Shown: positions 55,764-64,000, numbered from the stretch's first letter. The stretch is DNA of 64,000 nt from Chelativorans xinjiangensis (GCF_009812055.1 NZ_WQNH01000042.1:1-64000); one strand, 5' to 3'. The notes: a model not told the origin generated them from the letters alone. Numbers and translations are program-made.

Positions 55764-56828
55764 CCGCGGCGGCGCCGTCGACCCGCGGACGACGAGCTCC
55801 GTGTCGATCTTCTCCCGCCAGGTCTCACCGTGGTGATCCAGGATCGCCCGCACGGCCCGGCGGCCGATTTCGGCGATCGGCTGCCGGATCGTCGTAAGGG
55901 GAGGGGTGGAGGTGGCGCTTTCCGGCACGCCGTCGAAGCCGATGATGGAGACGTCGGCGGGCACGGAGATCCCTTTCGCCTTGAGCCAGTCGAGCGCGAA
56001 GAATGCGATCCGGTCCGATTGGGCGAGGATCGCCGTCGGTGGGGAGGGCGAGGCAAAGATCTCCTCCAGCGCCGACTGGACGGTCTCCCTGTCGCACAGC
56101 GTCTCGAAGATCGGCACGTTGCTCGTGTCGATGCCGAACGCCTCCAGCGCTTCGAAATAGCCCCTCACGCGGTCGCGCGAGGTCGAATAGCTTGCAGCGT
56201 TCACCCGCTCCATCGTCGCTCTGCCCGAGCTGCCCTCGATGAACTCCATGGAGAGAACGGCAAAGCGGCGGTGGCCGAGTTCCGCCAGGTGGCGGGCGGC
56301 GCGGCCTGCGCCCTCGATGTTGTCGATGCTGACCACCGACATGGCATCGTCCTTGGTGCCGAAATCCAGCGCCACGAAGGGCAGCTGCCGCTCGCGCGAC
56401 AGCGCGATCAGCCGCTCCGCGCCCTTGAGGCAAAAAAGGATGAAGCCGTCGACAAGCGCGCTGTGCACGTTCCAGGCGAGCTCCTCCTCGTTCGCCGCCG
56501 AGACCAGCGAAATGCCGGTGCCGTTGGCGTCGCAGGCCTCGGTGATGCCCGCCATCAGGACGCGCGCATACGGGTCTTCGAAGAAGTAGGCGAGCGGTTC
56601 CACCGTGGCGACCCCGATGGCGTTCACCTTGCCGGCGCTGAGCATCCGCCCCTTCGGGTCCGGGCCGCGATAGCCGATCGACTTTGCCGCCTCCAGGACC
56701 CGCTCGCGAACTTCCTCCCGCACGATGTCGGGCCTGTTGAAGACGTTGGAGGCCGTACCCTTGGAAACGCCCGCCGCCTTGGCCACGTCGTGCAGCGTGG
56801 GTGCCTTTGCGAAATCGATCTTCGCCAT
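55758..56828 (-). CDS. LacI family transcriptional regulator
   Basis: A 356-residue repressor. The N-terminal helix-turn-helix is TLHDVAKAAGVSKGTASNVF (about residues 10-29), with hinge helix near 50-60, followed by a periplasmic-binding-protein-like effector domain (NAIGVATVEPLAYFFEDPYA, then IIGFDGVPESATSTPPLTTI). The ATG at 56828 follows GAGGAAG. Three near-identical palindromes in the 192-base gap upstream are probably its operators, so it would control itself and the DUF1127 gene. No sugar genes are next to it, so the effector is unknown. Confidence 0.92.
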   Translation of the reverse strand: MAKIDFAKAPTLHDVAKAAGVSKGTASNVFNRPDIVREEVRERVLEAAKSIGYRGPDPKGRMLSAGKVNAIGVATVEPLAYFFEDPYARVLMAGITEACDANGTGISLVSAANEEELAWNVHSALVDGFILFCLKGAERLIALSRERQLPFVALDFGTKDDAMSVVSIDNIEGAGRAARHLAELGHRRFAVLSMEFIEGSSGRATMERVNAASYSTSRDRVRGYFEALEAFGIDTSNVPIFETLCDRETVQSALEEIFASPSPPTAILAQSDRIAFFALDWLKAKGISVPADVSIIGFDGVPESATSTPPLTTIRQPIAEIGRRAVRAILDHHGETWREKIDTELVVRGSTAPPRD

Positions 56829-56874
56829 GCTTCCTCTTTCAGCCGATTTCCAAGCTCTTGATATAGCACCGACC

Positions 56875-56888
56875 TTGAACCGGTTCAA
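56875..56888. promoter_or_regulatory. LacI-type operator O1
   Basis: Perfect palindrome TTGAACCGGTTCAA, centred on CG as usual for LacI-family sites. It is 47 bases upstream of the lacI-type start codon and lies near its likely promoter, so it would mediate autoregulation. Confidence 0.78.
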
Positions 56889-56895
56889 ATTTTGC

Positions 56896-56923
56896 TTGAC
56901 GTACGCCTGGGGACGTATATCAT
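56896..56923 (+). promoter_or_regulatory. Probable promoter of the DUF1127 gene
   Basis: TTGACG (56896-56901) and TATCAT (56918-56923) with a 16-base spacer. Operators lie on both sides, O2 starting directly after the -10. The leader to the start codon at 57021 would be about 90 bases. Confidence 0.55.
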
Positions 56924-56937
56924 TTGAACCGGTCCAA
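56924..56937. promoter_or_regulatory. LacI-type operator O2
   Basis: TTGAACCGGTCCAA, one base away from the perfect palindrome of O1. It covers the expected transcription start just downstream of the -10 at 56918-56923, a classical repressing position. Confidence 0.78.
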
Positions 56938-56956
56938 GATCCGATGCATCTACGGT

Positions 56957-56970
56957 TTGAACCGGTCCAA
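56957..56970. promoter_or_regulatory. LacI-type operator O3
   Basis: TTGAACCGGTCCAA, identical to O2. Spacing from O2 is 33 bases (about three helical turns) and from O1 to O2 49 bases, which suits cooperative binding or looping on one face of the helix. Confidence 0.75.
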
Positions 56971-57020
56971 CATGTGATTGCGCTGGAAGGAGTGCAATCG
57001 CCGGGGAAGGAGTGTGCAAA

Positions 57021-57284
57021 ATGTCCACGACGGCTATTTCCGCAAAATTACGCAAAGAACGTGTCAGGTACGATCTTCTCGGCACGCTGCTGGCAGGCTG
57101 GCGCGCCATGCGGCTCCATCGTCGAGAGCGCCGGGCGATGGTCGCAATCTCGCGTCTGGACCCGCGCCTCATCAGCGACATGGGTTTCGACCCGGAGCTG
57201 ATTTACGAGGCGTTGGACGGCAGCTGGGACGAGGTCGATCCCGCCCGCTTGCTGAGGCACCTGCCGAGGAAGGCGCGCATTTGA
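57021..57284 (+). CDS. DUF1127 domain protein
   Basis: An 87-residue basic protein. The DUF1127 motif is RRAMVAISRLDPRLISDMGF, in the second half; a basic stretch (GWRAMRLHRRERR) precedes it. Small DUF1127 proteins in alphaproteobacteria have been linked to RNA turnover and to phosphate and carbon metabolism. The start at 57021 follows GGGAAGGAG. It lies downstream of three LacI-type operators and is the only gene that promoter could serve before the convergent purN. Confidence 0.85.
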   Translation: MSTTAISAKLRKERVRYDLLGTLLAGWRAMRLHRRERRAMVAISRLDPRLISDMGFDPELIYEALDGSWDEVDPARLLRHLPRKARI

Positions 57285-57329
57285 GGATGCGGTTGAAGCG
57301 GGACGCGTTTAGGCGGAACCAAGTATTGC

Positions 57330-58037
57330 CTATGGCGTGCGCCGCGCCAGGTCCTCAAGGTTCACCGCTTCTTCCACCGAGGAGGGCACCAGCAAGCTGG
57401 CGCGTCCGCCCCAGCCGATGTCCCCGGCTGCGGAGAACACCGTCTTGCCGCCTTCCATGCGCGCCTTGCCGGAGGCGACCAGCGCCAGGGCGAGGGGGTA
57501 GAGCCGGTGCTCCGCCTTCAGAACACGCTCGGTGAGCCGCTCTTCCGTATCGTCGGGAAGCACCGGAACCGCCGCCTGGGCGATGATCGGGCCGTCATCC
57601 GTCTTCGCAGTGACGAAGTGCACCGTGCAGCCGTGGACGCGCATGCCCGCTTGCAGCGCCCGGGCGTGGCTCGACAATCCCTTGAAGAGCGGCAGGAGCG
57701 AGGGATGGATGTTGATCATCCTGCCTTGCCAGCGGGCGACGAAATCGGAGCTCAAAAGCCGCATGAAGCCGGCCAGGCAGATGATCTCCGCTCCCTGGGC
57801 GGCGAGCGCCTCGTCCAGCGCCGCCTCGTGCGCGGCCCTGTCGGCATGCTCCGTGCGCGGCACCGCCACTGCGCGGATGCCGGCAGCCTCGGCGGCGGCC
57901 AACCCCGGCGCGTCCGCCTGGTCGCTGATGACACCGGTGATCTCGGCCGGATAGTCGCTCTCGGCAGAGGCGCGGATGAGGGCGCTCATATTGGTGCCGC
58001 GGCCGGAAATGAGGATCGCCGTCTTCTTCTTCGTCAT
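57330..58037 (-). CDS. purN: Phosphoribosylglycinamide formyltransferase
   Basis: Transfers a formyl group from 10-formyl-tetrahydrofolate to GAR in purine synthesis. It has 235 residues, somewhat longer than E. coli PurN (212). It has [14 protein letters not shown] at the start, catalytic Asn-His-Asp in [20 protein letters not shown] and [20 protein letters not shown]. The ATG at 58037 overlaps the purM stop by 4 bases; the frame upstream to 58241 lies inside purM. Confidence 0.95.
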   Translation of the reverse strand: MTKKKTAILISGRGTNMSALIRASAESDYPAEITGVISDQADAPGLAAAEAAGIRAVAVPRTEHADRAAHEAALDEALAAQGAEIICLAGFMRLLSSDFVARWQGRMINIHPSLLPLFKGLSSHARALQAGMRVHGCTVHFVTAKTDDGPIIAQAAVPVLPDDTEERLTERVLKAEHRLYPLALALVASGKARMEGGKTVFSAAGDIGWGGRASLLVPSSVEEAVNLEDLARRTP

Positions 58038-59098
58038 AGATCGAGCTCTCTGCGGTAGATCACGCCTCGTTCGCGCCGCGCCACGACGCTGCCGAGCGTT
58101 TCCACATGCTCGCCCGCCTGCTGCAGCACGGCGGCCACCTGCGCGGCCTGGCCCGCCGCCACCACGGCAATCATGCCGATACCGCAGTTGAAAGTGCGCA
58201 GCATCTCCTCCGCCTGCACACCGCCTTCGGCGGACAGCCACGAGAAAACCGGCGGCACCTCGATTGCGGACAGATCGATTTCCGCCGCGTAGACCTCCGG
58301 CAGGACGCGCGGCAGGTTTTCGGGAAAGCCGCCGCCGGTGATGTGCGCCAGCGCCTTGATGCCGTGCGTATCGGAGATCGCCTCAAGCAGTGGCTTCACG
58401 TAGATGCGCGTCGGCTCCAGAAGGGCTTCGGCGAGCGTCCGATCCGTGTCGAAGGGAGCGGGAGAGCCCCAGGAAAGGCCGCTCTGCGCGACGATCTTGC
58501 GCACCAGCGAGAAGCCGTTGGAGTGCAGCCCGGAGGAGGCGATGCCGAGGATGACGTCTCCCTCCACGATGTCGTCGGTCGGCAGAAGCCGGCCGCGCTC
58601 GGCAGCACCCACGGCAAAGCCGGCAAGGTCGTAGTCGCCGTCCCGGTACATACCCGGCATCTCCGCCGTCTCACCGCCGATCAGCGCGCAGCCCGCGCGG
58701 CGGCACCCCTCGGCAATGCCGGAGACGATCGCTTCCCCCTGGTCCGGATCGAGCTTGCCGGTGGCGAAATAGTCGAGGAAGAAAAGCGGCTCGGCGCCCT
58801 GCACCACGAGGTCGTTGACGCACATGGCGACGAGGTCGATGCCCACAGTGTCGTGCTTGTCCGCCTCGATGGCGACCTTCAGCTTGGTGCCCACCCCGTC
58901 GTTGGCGGCCACCAGGACGGGGTCGGAGAAGCCGGCCGCCTTGAGATCGAACAGGCCGCCGAAGCCGCCGATCTCACCGTCCGCGCCCGGCCGGCGCGTG
59001 GAACGCACCAGCGGCTTGATCCTTTCCACGAGGGCGTTGCCCGCATCGATGTCCACGCCGGCATCGGCGTAGCTCAGTCCGTTCTTCCTGTCGCTCAT
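58034..59098 (-). CDS. purM: Phosphoribosylformylglycinamidine cyclo-ligase
   Basis: AIR synthetase, the fifth step of purine synthesis. It has 354 residues: [20 protein letters not shown] at the start, [20 protein letters not shown] + DGVGTK, and [17 protein letters not shown]. The start at 59098 ([10 protein letters not shown]) is one of several close ATGs (59110 and 59116 also in frame). It is followed by purN with a 4-base overlap. Confidence 0.95.
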   Translation of the reverse strand: MSDRKNGLSYADAGVDIDAGNALVERIKPLVRSTRRPGADGEIGGFGGLFDLKAAGFSDPVLVAANDGVGTKLKVAIEADKHDTVGIDLVAMCVNDLVVQGAEPLFFLDYFATGKLDPDQGEAIVSGIAEGCRRAGCALIGGETAEMPGMYRDGDYDLAGFAVGAAERGRLLPTDDIVEGDVILGIASSGLHSNGFSLVRKIVAQSGLSWGSPAPFDTDRTLAEALLEPTRIYVKPLLEAISDTHGIKALAHITGGGFPENLPRVLPEVYAAEIDLSAIEVPPVFSWLSAEGGVQAEEMLRTFNCGIGMIAVVAAGQAAQVAAVLQQAGEHVETLGSVVARRERGVIYRRELDL

Positions 59099-59306
59099 CG
59101 ATTGCCCCATTGGCACTTCTCCCGGCTATTGGCACGAAGCAGCATGTGACCGCAAGGAGCGTGGCGTTCGGCGCACAGGCAAGATATACCCCGCGTACCT
59201 GCCTGTGGACCAATTCTTTTCTCTTGAAGCGGCGGGAACGGCCGGCCATCTATGCCCACGAAAGGCTTGAGGAACGGCGGGACCGGGAGACGGTGGAGAC
59301 AGAGGC

Positions 59307-59870
59307 TTGACCATTCCCAACATCATCACGCTTTTCCGGTTCCTGCTTGTGCCGGCGGTCGTCTTCGCGCTTTTGACGGAGGAGGTGGGCTGGGCCTTCG
59401 CCGGATTCCTGGCCGCGGCCGTCTCCGACGGCGTCGACGGCTTCATCGCCCGCCAGTTCGACCAGCGCAGCGAGCTCGGCGCCTATCTCGACCCCATCGC
59501 CGACAAGCTGTTGCTCGTCAGCGTCTTCGTGGTGCTCGGCTATATGGGCCACCTGCCGCTGTGGCTGGTGGTGGCCGCCGTCTCGCGCGATGCGCTGATC
59601 GTCGGAGGCGTGGTGCTGTCGACCGTCATGGGAAATCCGGTGGCCATGAAGCCGCTCCTCGTGTCGAAGGCAAACACGCTGGCGCAGTTGCTGCTTGCCG
59701 CGCTGGTGCTGGCCAGCCTGTCGCTCTCCTTCACGCTGGGCATCTTCTATGACGGCCTGGTCTATCTTTGCGGGCTCTTGACCGCAGCTTCCGGCGCGGC
59801 CTATCTCGTGTCCTGGATCAAGCATATGGGCGGTTATGTCGACACAGGCACCCCACAAGGACGAGGCTGA
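59307..59870 (+). CDS. CDP-alcohol phosphatidyltransferase family protein
   Basis: A 187-residue membrane protein with the CDP-alcohol transferase motif in SDGVDGFIARQFDQRSELGA then YLDPIADKLL. It is smaller than PgsA (43044) and PssA (4257) and probably makes another phosphatidyl- or cardiolipin-type lipid; the acceptor is unknown. The only reasonable start is a TTG at 59307 (TIPNIITLFRFLLVP). Its last 35 bases overlap the next gene. It lies in the conserved purM / perM-like / hdaA neighbourhood of Rhizobiales. Confidence 0.85.
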   Translation: MTIPNIITLFRFLLVPAVVFALLTEEVGWAFAGFLAAAVSDGVDGFIARQFDQRSELGAYLDPIADKLLLVSVFVVLGYMGHLPLWLVVAAVSRDALIVGGVVLSTVMGNPVAMKPLLVSKANTLAQLLLAALVLASLSLSFTLGIFYDGLVYLCGLLTAASGAAYLVSWIKHMGGYVDTGTPQGRG

Positions 59871-60996
59871 CAGGGCGCCCAAGGGTGGTGGGCCGGAGCG
59901 TGGCGGACTTATCCGGCAGGCCGTCTTCTGGCTCATCGCCGCAAGCGTTCTTGTCCTTTTTCTCTATGTCTTCAGCTCAATCCTGCTGCCCTTCCTGGCC
60001 GGCATGGTGCTGGCCTATTTCCTCGACCCCGTGGCCGACCGGTTGCAGCGGATCGGCCTGTCGCGGCTGGTCGCGACCATCGTTATTCTGGTCGCCTTCG
60101 TCGTTGCGCTGGCGCTGGCGCTGATGGTGGTCATCCCGGTACTGGGCAACCAGCTGATCGAGTTCGCCGAGCGCTTGCCGGACTATCTTTCCCGCCTCCA
60201 GGCCCTGATCACGAGCCTCGATCCCGGGTGGTTCGAGGAGGCAGTGGGGGTAAATCCGCAGGCCCTGCAGGAGGGGCTGACCTCGCTTCTGGCGCAAGGC
60301 ACCGGTTTCCTCGCCACCCTTTTCAGGTCGATCTGGAGCTCCGGCCTGGCGCTGGTCAACCTGGCGAGCCTTTTCGTCGTCACGCCGGTGGTCGCCTTCT
60401 ATATGCTGCTCGACTGGGACCGCATGATCGAGAAGGTGGACAGCTGGGTGCCGCGCGAGCACCTGGAGACGGTGCGCCAGATCGCCCGCGACATCAACTC
60501 CGCCACCGCCGGCTTCGTGCGCGGGCAGGGCACGCTGTGCCTCATCCTTGGCGTCCTCTATGCCGCCGGACTGACGGCGGTGGGCCTCAATTTCGGCCTG
60601 CTGATCGGGCTTTTCGCCGGGCTCATCAGCTTTATTCCCTTCGTCGGCTCGCTGGTGGGGCTGGCCCTGTCGGTGGGGGTGGCCGTCGTGCAGTTCTGGC
60701 CGGAGTGGTATTGGGTGGCGGCGGTGGCGGCGATCTTCTTCGCCGGACAGTTCATCGAGGGCAATCTCCTCCATCCATGGCTGATGGGCCGCAGCGTGGG
60801 GCTCCACCCGGTGTGGCTGATGTTCTCGCTCTTCGCGTTCAGCTATCTGTTCGGCTTCGCCGGGCTTCTGATCGCCGTTCCGACCGCCGCCGCGATCGCC
60901 GTGCTCGTGCGCTTCGCGTTGGGGCGCTACATGGCCTCTCCTCTGTACAGCGGTGGCAAGCCGCCCGAAGCGGATGCGAAGAACGGCGGCAAATGA
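59836..60996 (+). CDS. AI-2E family transporter (PerM-like)
   Basis: A 386-residue inner-membrane protein with about eight helices (first at 30-70) and the family marks LVNLASLFVVTPVVAFYMLL, DWDRMIEKVDSWVPREH and GLFAGLISFIPFVGSLVGLA, followed by FIEGNLLHPWLMGRSVGLHP. Members have been proposed to export autoinducer-2 or to act as Na+/H+ antiporters; the role here is open. Start ATG at 59836 lies within the previous gene (35-base overlap), and the stop overlaps hdaA by 4 bases. Confidence 0.9.
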   Translation: MSTQAPHKDEADRAPKGGGPERGGLIRQAVFWLIAASVLVLFLYVFSSILLPFLAGMVLAYFLDPVADRLQRIGLSRLVATIVILVAFVVALALALMVVIPVLGNQLIEFAERLPDYLSRLQALITSLDPGWFEEAVGVNPQALQEGLTSLLAQGTGFLATLFRSIWSSGLALVNLASLFVVTPVVAFYMLLDWDRMIEKVDSWVPREHLETVRQIARDINSATAGFVRGQGTLCLILGVLYAAGLTAVGLNFGLLIGLFAGLISFIPFVGSLVGLALSVGVAVVQFWPEWYWVAAVAAIFFAGQFIEGNLLHPWLMGRSVGLHPVWLMFSLFAFSYLFGFAGLLIAVPTAAAIAVLVRFALGRYMASPLYSGGKPPEADAKNGGK

Positions 60997-61679
60997 CACG
61001 CAGAGGGCCTCCGCCACGGCAATTGCCGCTCGACCTTGCGCATGAAGAAGCGCGCTCGCGCGACGACCTTGTGGTCACGCCGGCCAACGCGCGCGCCGTG
61101 GCGCTGGTGGAAAGCTGGCCAGACTGGCCGTCGCCCGTCACCGTGCTGGCGGGGCCGGCGGGGGCGGGCAAGTCGCATCTGGCCGCGATCTGGCGCGCTC
61201 ATTCCGGCGCCCGGCAGGTGGCCGCCGACGAGATCGATGCGGCAGCCCTTGCCGCGGCCGAGCATGGGCCCGTATTCGTCGACGACGCAGATAGCACCAC
61301 GCGCGACGAGACCGGCCTCTTCCATCTCATCAATACGGTGAAGGGGGCCGATACCCATCTGCTTCTGACCGCACGGCGTTTTCCCACCGGCTGGGGCGTG
61401 CGCCTGCCCGACCTTCTCTCGCGCCTCAAGGCGGCGGCGCTGGTGGAGATCGACGAGCCGGACGACGTGCTTCTTGCCGGCGTCATCGTGAAGCTCTTCG
61501 CCGACCGTCAGGTGGCGGTGGAGCCGCATGTGGTGCAGTTTCTGGTGCGCCGCATCGAGCGCTCGCTTTCGACGGCGCAGCAGGTCGTGGAACACCTCGA
61601 CCGCGCTGCGCTCGAGCGCAAGACGCGCATCACGCGGGCGCTAGCGGCAGACGTCGTCGGCGCCATGGAAACAGGGTGA
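60993..61679 (+). CDS. hdaA: DnaA regulatory inactivator HdaA
   Basis: A DnaA-related AAA+ protein that, with the beta clamp, promotes hydrolysis of DnaA-ATP to prevent re-initiation. It has 228 residues. The N-terminal clamp-binding hexapeptide is QLPLDL (10-15), Walker A GPAGAGKSH (54-62) and Walker B FVDDAD. The DNA-binding domain IV of DnaA is absent, as expected. The start ATG overlaps the permease stop (ATGA). Confidence 0.92.
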   Translation: MTRRGPPPRQLPLDLAHEEARSRDDLVVTPANARAVALVESWPDWPSPVTVLAGPAGAGKSHLAAIWRAHSGARQVAADEIDAAALAAAEHGPVFVDDADSTTRDETGLFHLINTVKGADTHLLLTARRFPTGWGVRLPDLLSRLKAAALVEIDEPDDVLLAGVIVKLFADRQVAVEPHVVQFLVRRIERSLSTAQQVVEHLDRAALERKTRITRALAADVVGAMETG

Positions 61680-61746
61680 TGCGATTTCGCGGTTGATTCC
61701 CTCGCCGCGCGCTTGAACGGGCTGCGGCCGTCGATTAGATGAAACC

Positions 61747-62400
61747 ATGTTTTGTCTCAGGCTGTCCTTCACCGTGGCCGTTCTGGCGACGGTGGCGGTG
61801 TATCCCCTTGCGCGAATCTTGCCGGACTGGATGGCCTGGGAGAACCAGCCCGTCGAGAACGCCGGCTCGCTTGTCCTTCTGGTCGGCATGGTGACCGCGC
61901 TCCTTTACCAGCACCGGTCGGAAGAGCGAAAGTGGAAATGGCTGTGGCGCGCCGCAGCGCCCCTCTGGCTTATCCTTCTGGCGCGCGAATTGAGCTGGGG
62001 CGCGGCGTTCTATCCGCCCACCCAGATGACCATTGACGGGCCGATATTCTCTTCCGACCACCTGTGGTACAAACCGGTGGTCTATCCCCTTGTCGCCCTG
62101 ATCGGCGTGGCGATCGTCTATATCGTCTTGCGCCATCGCCTTGTGGATAAGGCCGGCGAAGTGATCCGCGCCGGTGCAGCGCCATGGCTCGAGATGCTGC
62201 TGGCGCTCGTGTGCATCGCCGTCGCGACCATTGCCGAAGGCCACGGCGGTGTGCTGAACGGCTGGATCGGCGGCCACTCGATGCTCATCGAGGAACTCGC
62301 GGAACTGGCGGCAGCCCTGTGGCTTTTTACCGGCCAGGCGCGTGTGCGGGCATTCCAGCTCAAAGAAAGCCGCACCGGGGACTTGCTCCGCACATCGTGA
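61747..62400 (+). CDS. Membrane protein of unknown function
   Basis: A 217-residue integral membrane protein with about five helices (residues 5-25, 38-56, 68-86, 108-128, 145-163). Between helices is a polar loop, WGAAFYPPTQMTIDGPIFSS followed by DHLWYKP. ARELSWG and EGHGGVLNGWIGGHSMLIEE carry conserved-looking acids and histidines near the membrane. I do not recognise the family. It is a single gene between hdaA and a tRNA. Confidence 0.7.
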   Translation: MFCLRLSFTVAVLATVAVYPLARILPDWMAWENQPVENAGSLVLLVGMVTALLYQHRSEERKWKWLWRAAAPLWLILLARELSWGAAFYPPTQMTIDGPIFSSDHLWYKPVVYPLVALIGVAIVYIVLRHRLVDKAGEVIRAGAAPWLEMLLALVCIAVATIAEGHGGVLNGWIGGHSMLIEELAELAAALWLFTGQARVRAFQLKESRTGDLLRTS

Positions 62401-62422
62401 GACTATAGGGAATTCAGCGCCT

Positions 62423-62499
<77 letters not shown>

Positions 62500-62560
62500 G
62501 GATTTCCCGGCCATTGAGGCCGGCATGGAACGAATAGAACCGAGAGTGAGGGTCGCCAAA

Positions 62561-62866
62561 GTGTCCGCGCGCATCTACAGCCCTTCCAGGACCGCCATGC
62601 AGTCCGGCACCGCCAAGACCGGCCACTGGGTGCTGGAGTTCGAGCCCGAAACCCCGCGCCGGATCGATCCGCTGATGGGCTACACCAGCACCTCGGACGC
62701 CAAGAGCCAGGTGCACCTGACCTTCGCCACCAAGGAGGAGGCCGTGGCCTACGCGCAGAAGCACGGCATCCCGTTCCGGCTCGAGGAGGCGAAGGCGCCG
62801 AAGCGGCGCCAGGTTTCCTATGCGGAAAATTTCCGCTATGACCGCAAAATCCCGTGGACGCACTGA
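62561..62866 (+). CDS. ETC complex I subunit, NDUFS4-like
   Basis: A 101-residue accessory subunit of NADH:ubiquinone oxidoreductase (ETC_C1_NDUFA4/NDUFS4 family), as found in alphaproteobacteria and mitochondria. Marks are SARIYSPSRTAMQSGTAKTG, WVLEFEPETPRRIDPLMGYT and YAENFRYDRKIPWTH at the end. I choose the GTG at 62561, which gives the canonical family start; an in-frame ATG at 62525 would add 12 residues. It lies between two tRNA genes. Confidence 0.88.
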   Translation: MSARIYSPSRTAMQSGTAKTGHWVLEFEPETPRRIDPLMGYTSTSDAKSQVHLTFATKEEAVAYAQKHGIPFRLEEAKAPKRRQVSYAENFRYDRKIPWTH

Positions 62867-62885
62867 ACCCGTCTCGTCAGCGCCC

Positions 62886-62962
62886 GGCCCCGTAGCTCAG
62901 CTGGATAGAGCATCGGTCTTCTAAACCGAATGTCGCAGGTTCGAGCCCTGCCGGGGTCGCCA
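62886..62962 (+). tRNA. tRNA-Arg (anticodon TCT)
   Basis: A 77-base cloverleaf. Acceptor GGCCCCG pairs with CGGGGTC (one G-T pair), D-arm GCTCAGCTGGATAGAGC, anticodon arm TCGGT-CTTCTAA-ACCGA with anticodon TCT, T-arm GCAGGTTCGAGCCCTGC, and an encoded CCA at 62960-62962. Confidence 0.95.
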
Positions 62963-62982
62963 TCTCGTATTTTAGAGGGGGC

Positions 62983-63195
62983 ATGAGTCTCGTTCACAAT
63001 GAACGGACAAAGCTTCTGGCCAGCGCGCTCGACCGAGTTTCGACCGCTTGCGTGGCCGTCGGCCTTATCGCGCCGGTCGTCGGTGATGGCGTTAGCACGG
63101 CATGGGGCTCATTCGTCGGTCTGGTGATTTGGCTTTCGGCCGCGACTGCACTACATTTGGTGGCGAGGCATGTCCTTGGAGGGCTGAAGCCATGA
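62983..63195 (+). CDS. Small membrane protein, function unknown
   Basis: A 70-residue protein with two hydrophobic segments (about 18-36 and 40-60). It starts with a polar MSLVHNERTKLLASALDRVS. It overlaps the next small gene by 4 bases (ATGA). Family not recognised; its GC content is lower than the neighbours. The pair sits directly after a tRNA gene, a common integration point. Confidence 0.5.
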   Translation: MSLVHNERTKLLASALDRVSTACVAVGLIAPVVGDGVSTAWGSFVGLVIWLSAATALHLVARHVLGGLKP

Positions 63196-63314
63196 CCGGC
63201 ATGGAGCTGTTCTACTTTGTCATTCTGCCGCTTCTGATCGTGGCGGCCGGTTGGCTTGCCGCCTATCTCCATGAGCGCTCTGCGCCGAACGACAAAATTC
63301 ATCCGGGAGAGTAG
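63192..63314 (+). CDS. Small single-helix membrane protein
   Basis: A 40-residue protein with one transmembrane helix (about residues 5-26, LFYFVILPLLIVAAGWLAAY) and a charged tail. It overlaps the previous small gene by 4 bases, so both are probably translated together. Function unknown; support is from the overlap and hydrophobic pattern only. Confidence 0.4.
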   Translation: MTGMELFYFVILPLLIVAAGWLAAYLHERSAPNDKIHPGE

Positions 63315-63323
63315 GTTTCGGGA

Positions 63324-64000
63324 TCAAGACCCCGCCGCCCGCAGCCCCTTCTCGATATCTCTTTTCAGGTCCTCCACGTCCTCCAGCCCGATCTGCAGGC
63401 GGATGACGGGGCCGGCATAGACGCCCCTTGCGACCGTGCGGTCGCCGAGGAAGACGTGGACGGCAAGGCTTTCGAAGCCGCCCCAGGAGTAGCCGAGGCC
63501 GAAAATGTCGAGGGCGTCGAGGAAGGCATGGGCCTCGCGCTCGCCGCCGCCGTTGAGCACGAACGAGAAGATGCCGCTGGCGCCGGAGAAGTCGCGTTTC
63601 CAGATCGCGTGGCCGGGGTGCGATTCAAGGGCCGGGTGGAGGACTTGCGCCACGCCTTCCTGCGCTTCCAGCCAGCAGGCGATCTGAAGCGCGCTCTCCT
63701 GGTGGCGGGCAAGCCGCACGCCCATGGTGCGCAGGCCCCTCAGCACCTGGTAGACGTCGTCCGGACCGGCGCAAGTGCCGAGCGTGAGGAACGTATCGTA
63801 GAGCTTCTCGAAGCAGGCTTCGTTGGCCGACACGGTGCCGAGCAGGATGTCGGAATGGCCGGCCGGATATTTGGTCGCCGCGTGGATGGAGATGTCGACG
63901 CCGTGGTCGAGCGGGCGGAAGAAAAGGGGGGTGGCCCAGGTATTGTCCATCATGACGACGGCGCCGCCTTCGCGGGCGGCTGCGGCGATGTCCGGGATAT
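63324..64000 (-). CDS. metC: Cystathionine beta-lyase (partial, 5' end outside window)
   Basis: A PLP enzyme of the Cys/Met metabolism family that cleaves cystathionine to homocysteine. The window holds the C-terminal about 225 residues. The frame is open through 64000 (DIAAAAREGGAVVMMDNTWA). The PLP lysine is in ATKYPAGHSDILLG, and the closing PVIRLQIGLEDVEDLKRDIE is typical. GYSWGGFESLAV matches beta-lyases of alphaproteobacteria. An ATG at 63953 is internal, not the true start. Confidence 0.9.
   Translation of the reverse strand, partial: IPDIAAAAREGGAVVMMDNTWATPLFFRPLDHGVDISIHAATKYPAGHSDILLGTVSANEACFEKLYDTFLTLGTCAGPDDVYQVLRGLRTMGVRLARHQESALQIACWLEAQEGVAQVLHPALESHPGHAIWKRDFSGASGIFSFVLNGGGEREAHAFLDALDIFGLGYSWGGFESLAVHVFLGDRTVARGVYAGPVIRLQIGLEDVEDLKRDIEKGLRAAGS

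Noticed and set aside
62886-63314. Possible mobile-element remnant after tRNA-Arg
   Set aside because: The position after a tRNA and two small unknown genes is suggestive, but no integrase, attachment-site repeat of the tRNA 3' end, or phage gene was seen.

Overview
The window is chromosomal DNA from a GC-rich alphaproteobacterium, almost certainly of the order Hyphomicrobiales (Rhizobiales), and probably near the Phyllobacteriaceae (Mesorhizobium, Nitratireductor or Chelativorans type). Four things point there: the conserved gene orders alr-radA-cvpA-purF-SDR, rpsF-rpsR-rplI, fabD-fabG-acpP-fabF-mltG-yicC-gmk and lptF-lptG-lptD-surA-pdxA-ksgA; purN-purM close to an HdaA-type DnaA homologue; Omp25/31-like porins; and a DUF1127 protein. 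Genus placement is inference. No prophage, IS transposase, CRISPR array or rRNA gene was seen.

Layout. 0.3-5 kb: an arsenic-type ArsR regulator with an Atm1-like ABC exporter, a RibD/DHFR-like reductase, and the phosphatidylethanolamine pair psd-pssA. 5-16.5 kb (mostly minus strand): an acyltransferase-like protein, the purF/cvpA/radA cluster, alr, dnaB, cfa and the rpsF-rpsR-rplI operon. 16.8-20.4 kb: an orphan antitoxin-like gene and an ABC-2 exporter coupled to an S66 (LdcA/MccF) peptidase. 20.6-27 kb: fatty acid synthesis, MltG, YicC and guanylate kinase. 27-34.7 kb (minus): KsgA, PdxA, SurA and the LptD/LptG/LptF lipopolysaccharide export proteins. 35-46.6 kb: PepA-HolC, a HAD hydrolase with an ABC-F ATPase, DinB, GST, Ndk, MoaE-MoaD-PgsA, and UvrC with a pteridine-reductase-like SDR. 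46.8-52 kb: two paralogous outer-membrane proteins, a periplasmic RNase T2, a small secreted protein and a DUF3500/DUF1007 pair. 53.6-57.3 kb: a molybdopterin oxidoreductase and a LacI regulator facing a DUF1127 gene across three operators. 57.3-64 kb: purN-purM, a third CDP-alcohol phosphatidyltransferase, a PerM/AI-2E family permease, HdaA, two tRNAs, a complex I accessory subunit, small membrane proteins and a cut-off cystathionine beta-lyase.

Most genes are housekeeping: envelope building (phospholipids, peptidoglycan, LPS export, porins), purine synthesis, replication and its control (DnaB, HolC, HdaA), repair (RadA, UvrC) and translation. The most unusual content lies between the genes. 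There are several families of long palindromic repeats in which the two arms of one copy match each other better than they match other copies; a 25-bp hairpin unit repeated in tandem between rpsR and rplI; and a compact LacI-operator region that appears to control only a DUF1127 protein. I found no clearly new multi-gene defence or mobile system. The best candidates for follow-up are the LacI-DUF1127 switch, the DUF3500/DUF1007 pair, the orphan antitoxin-like protein and the palindromic repeat families.
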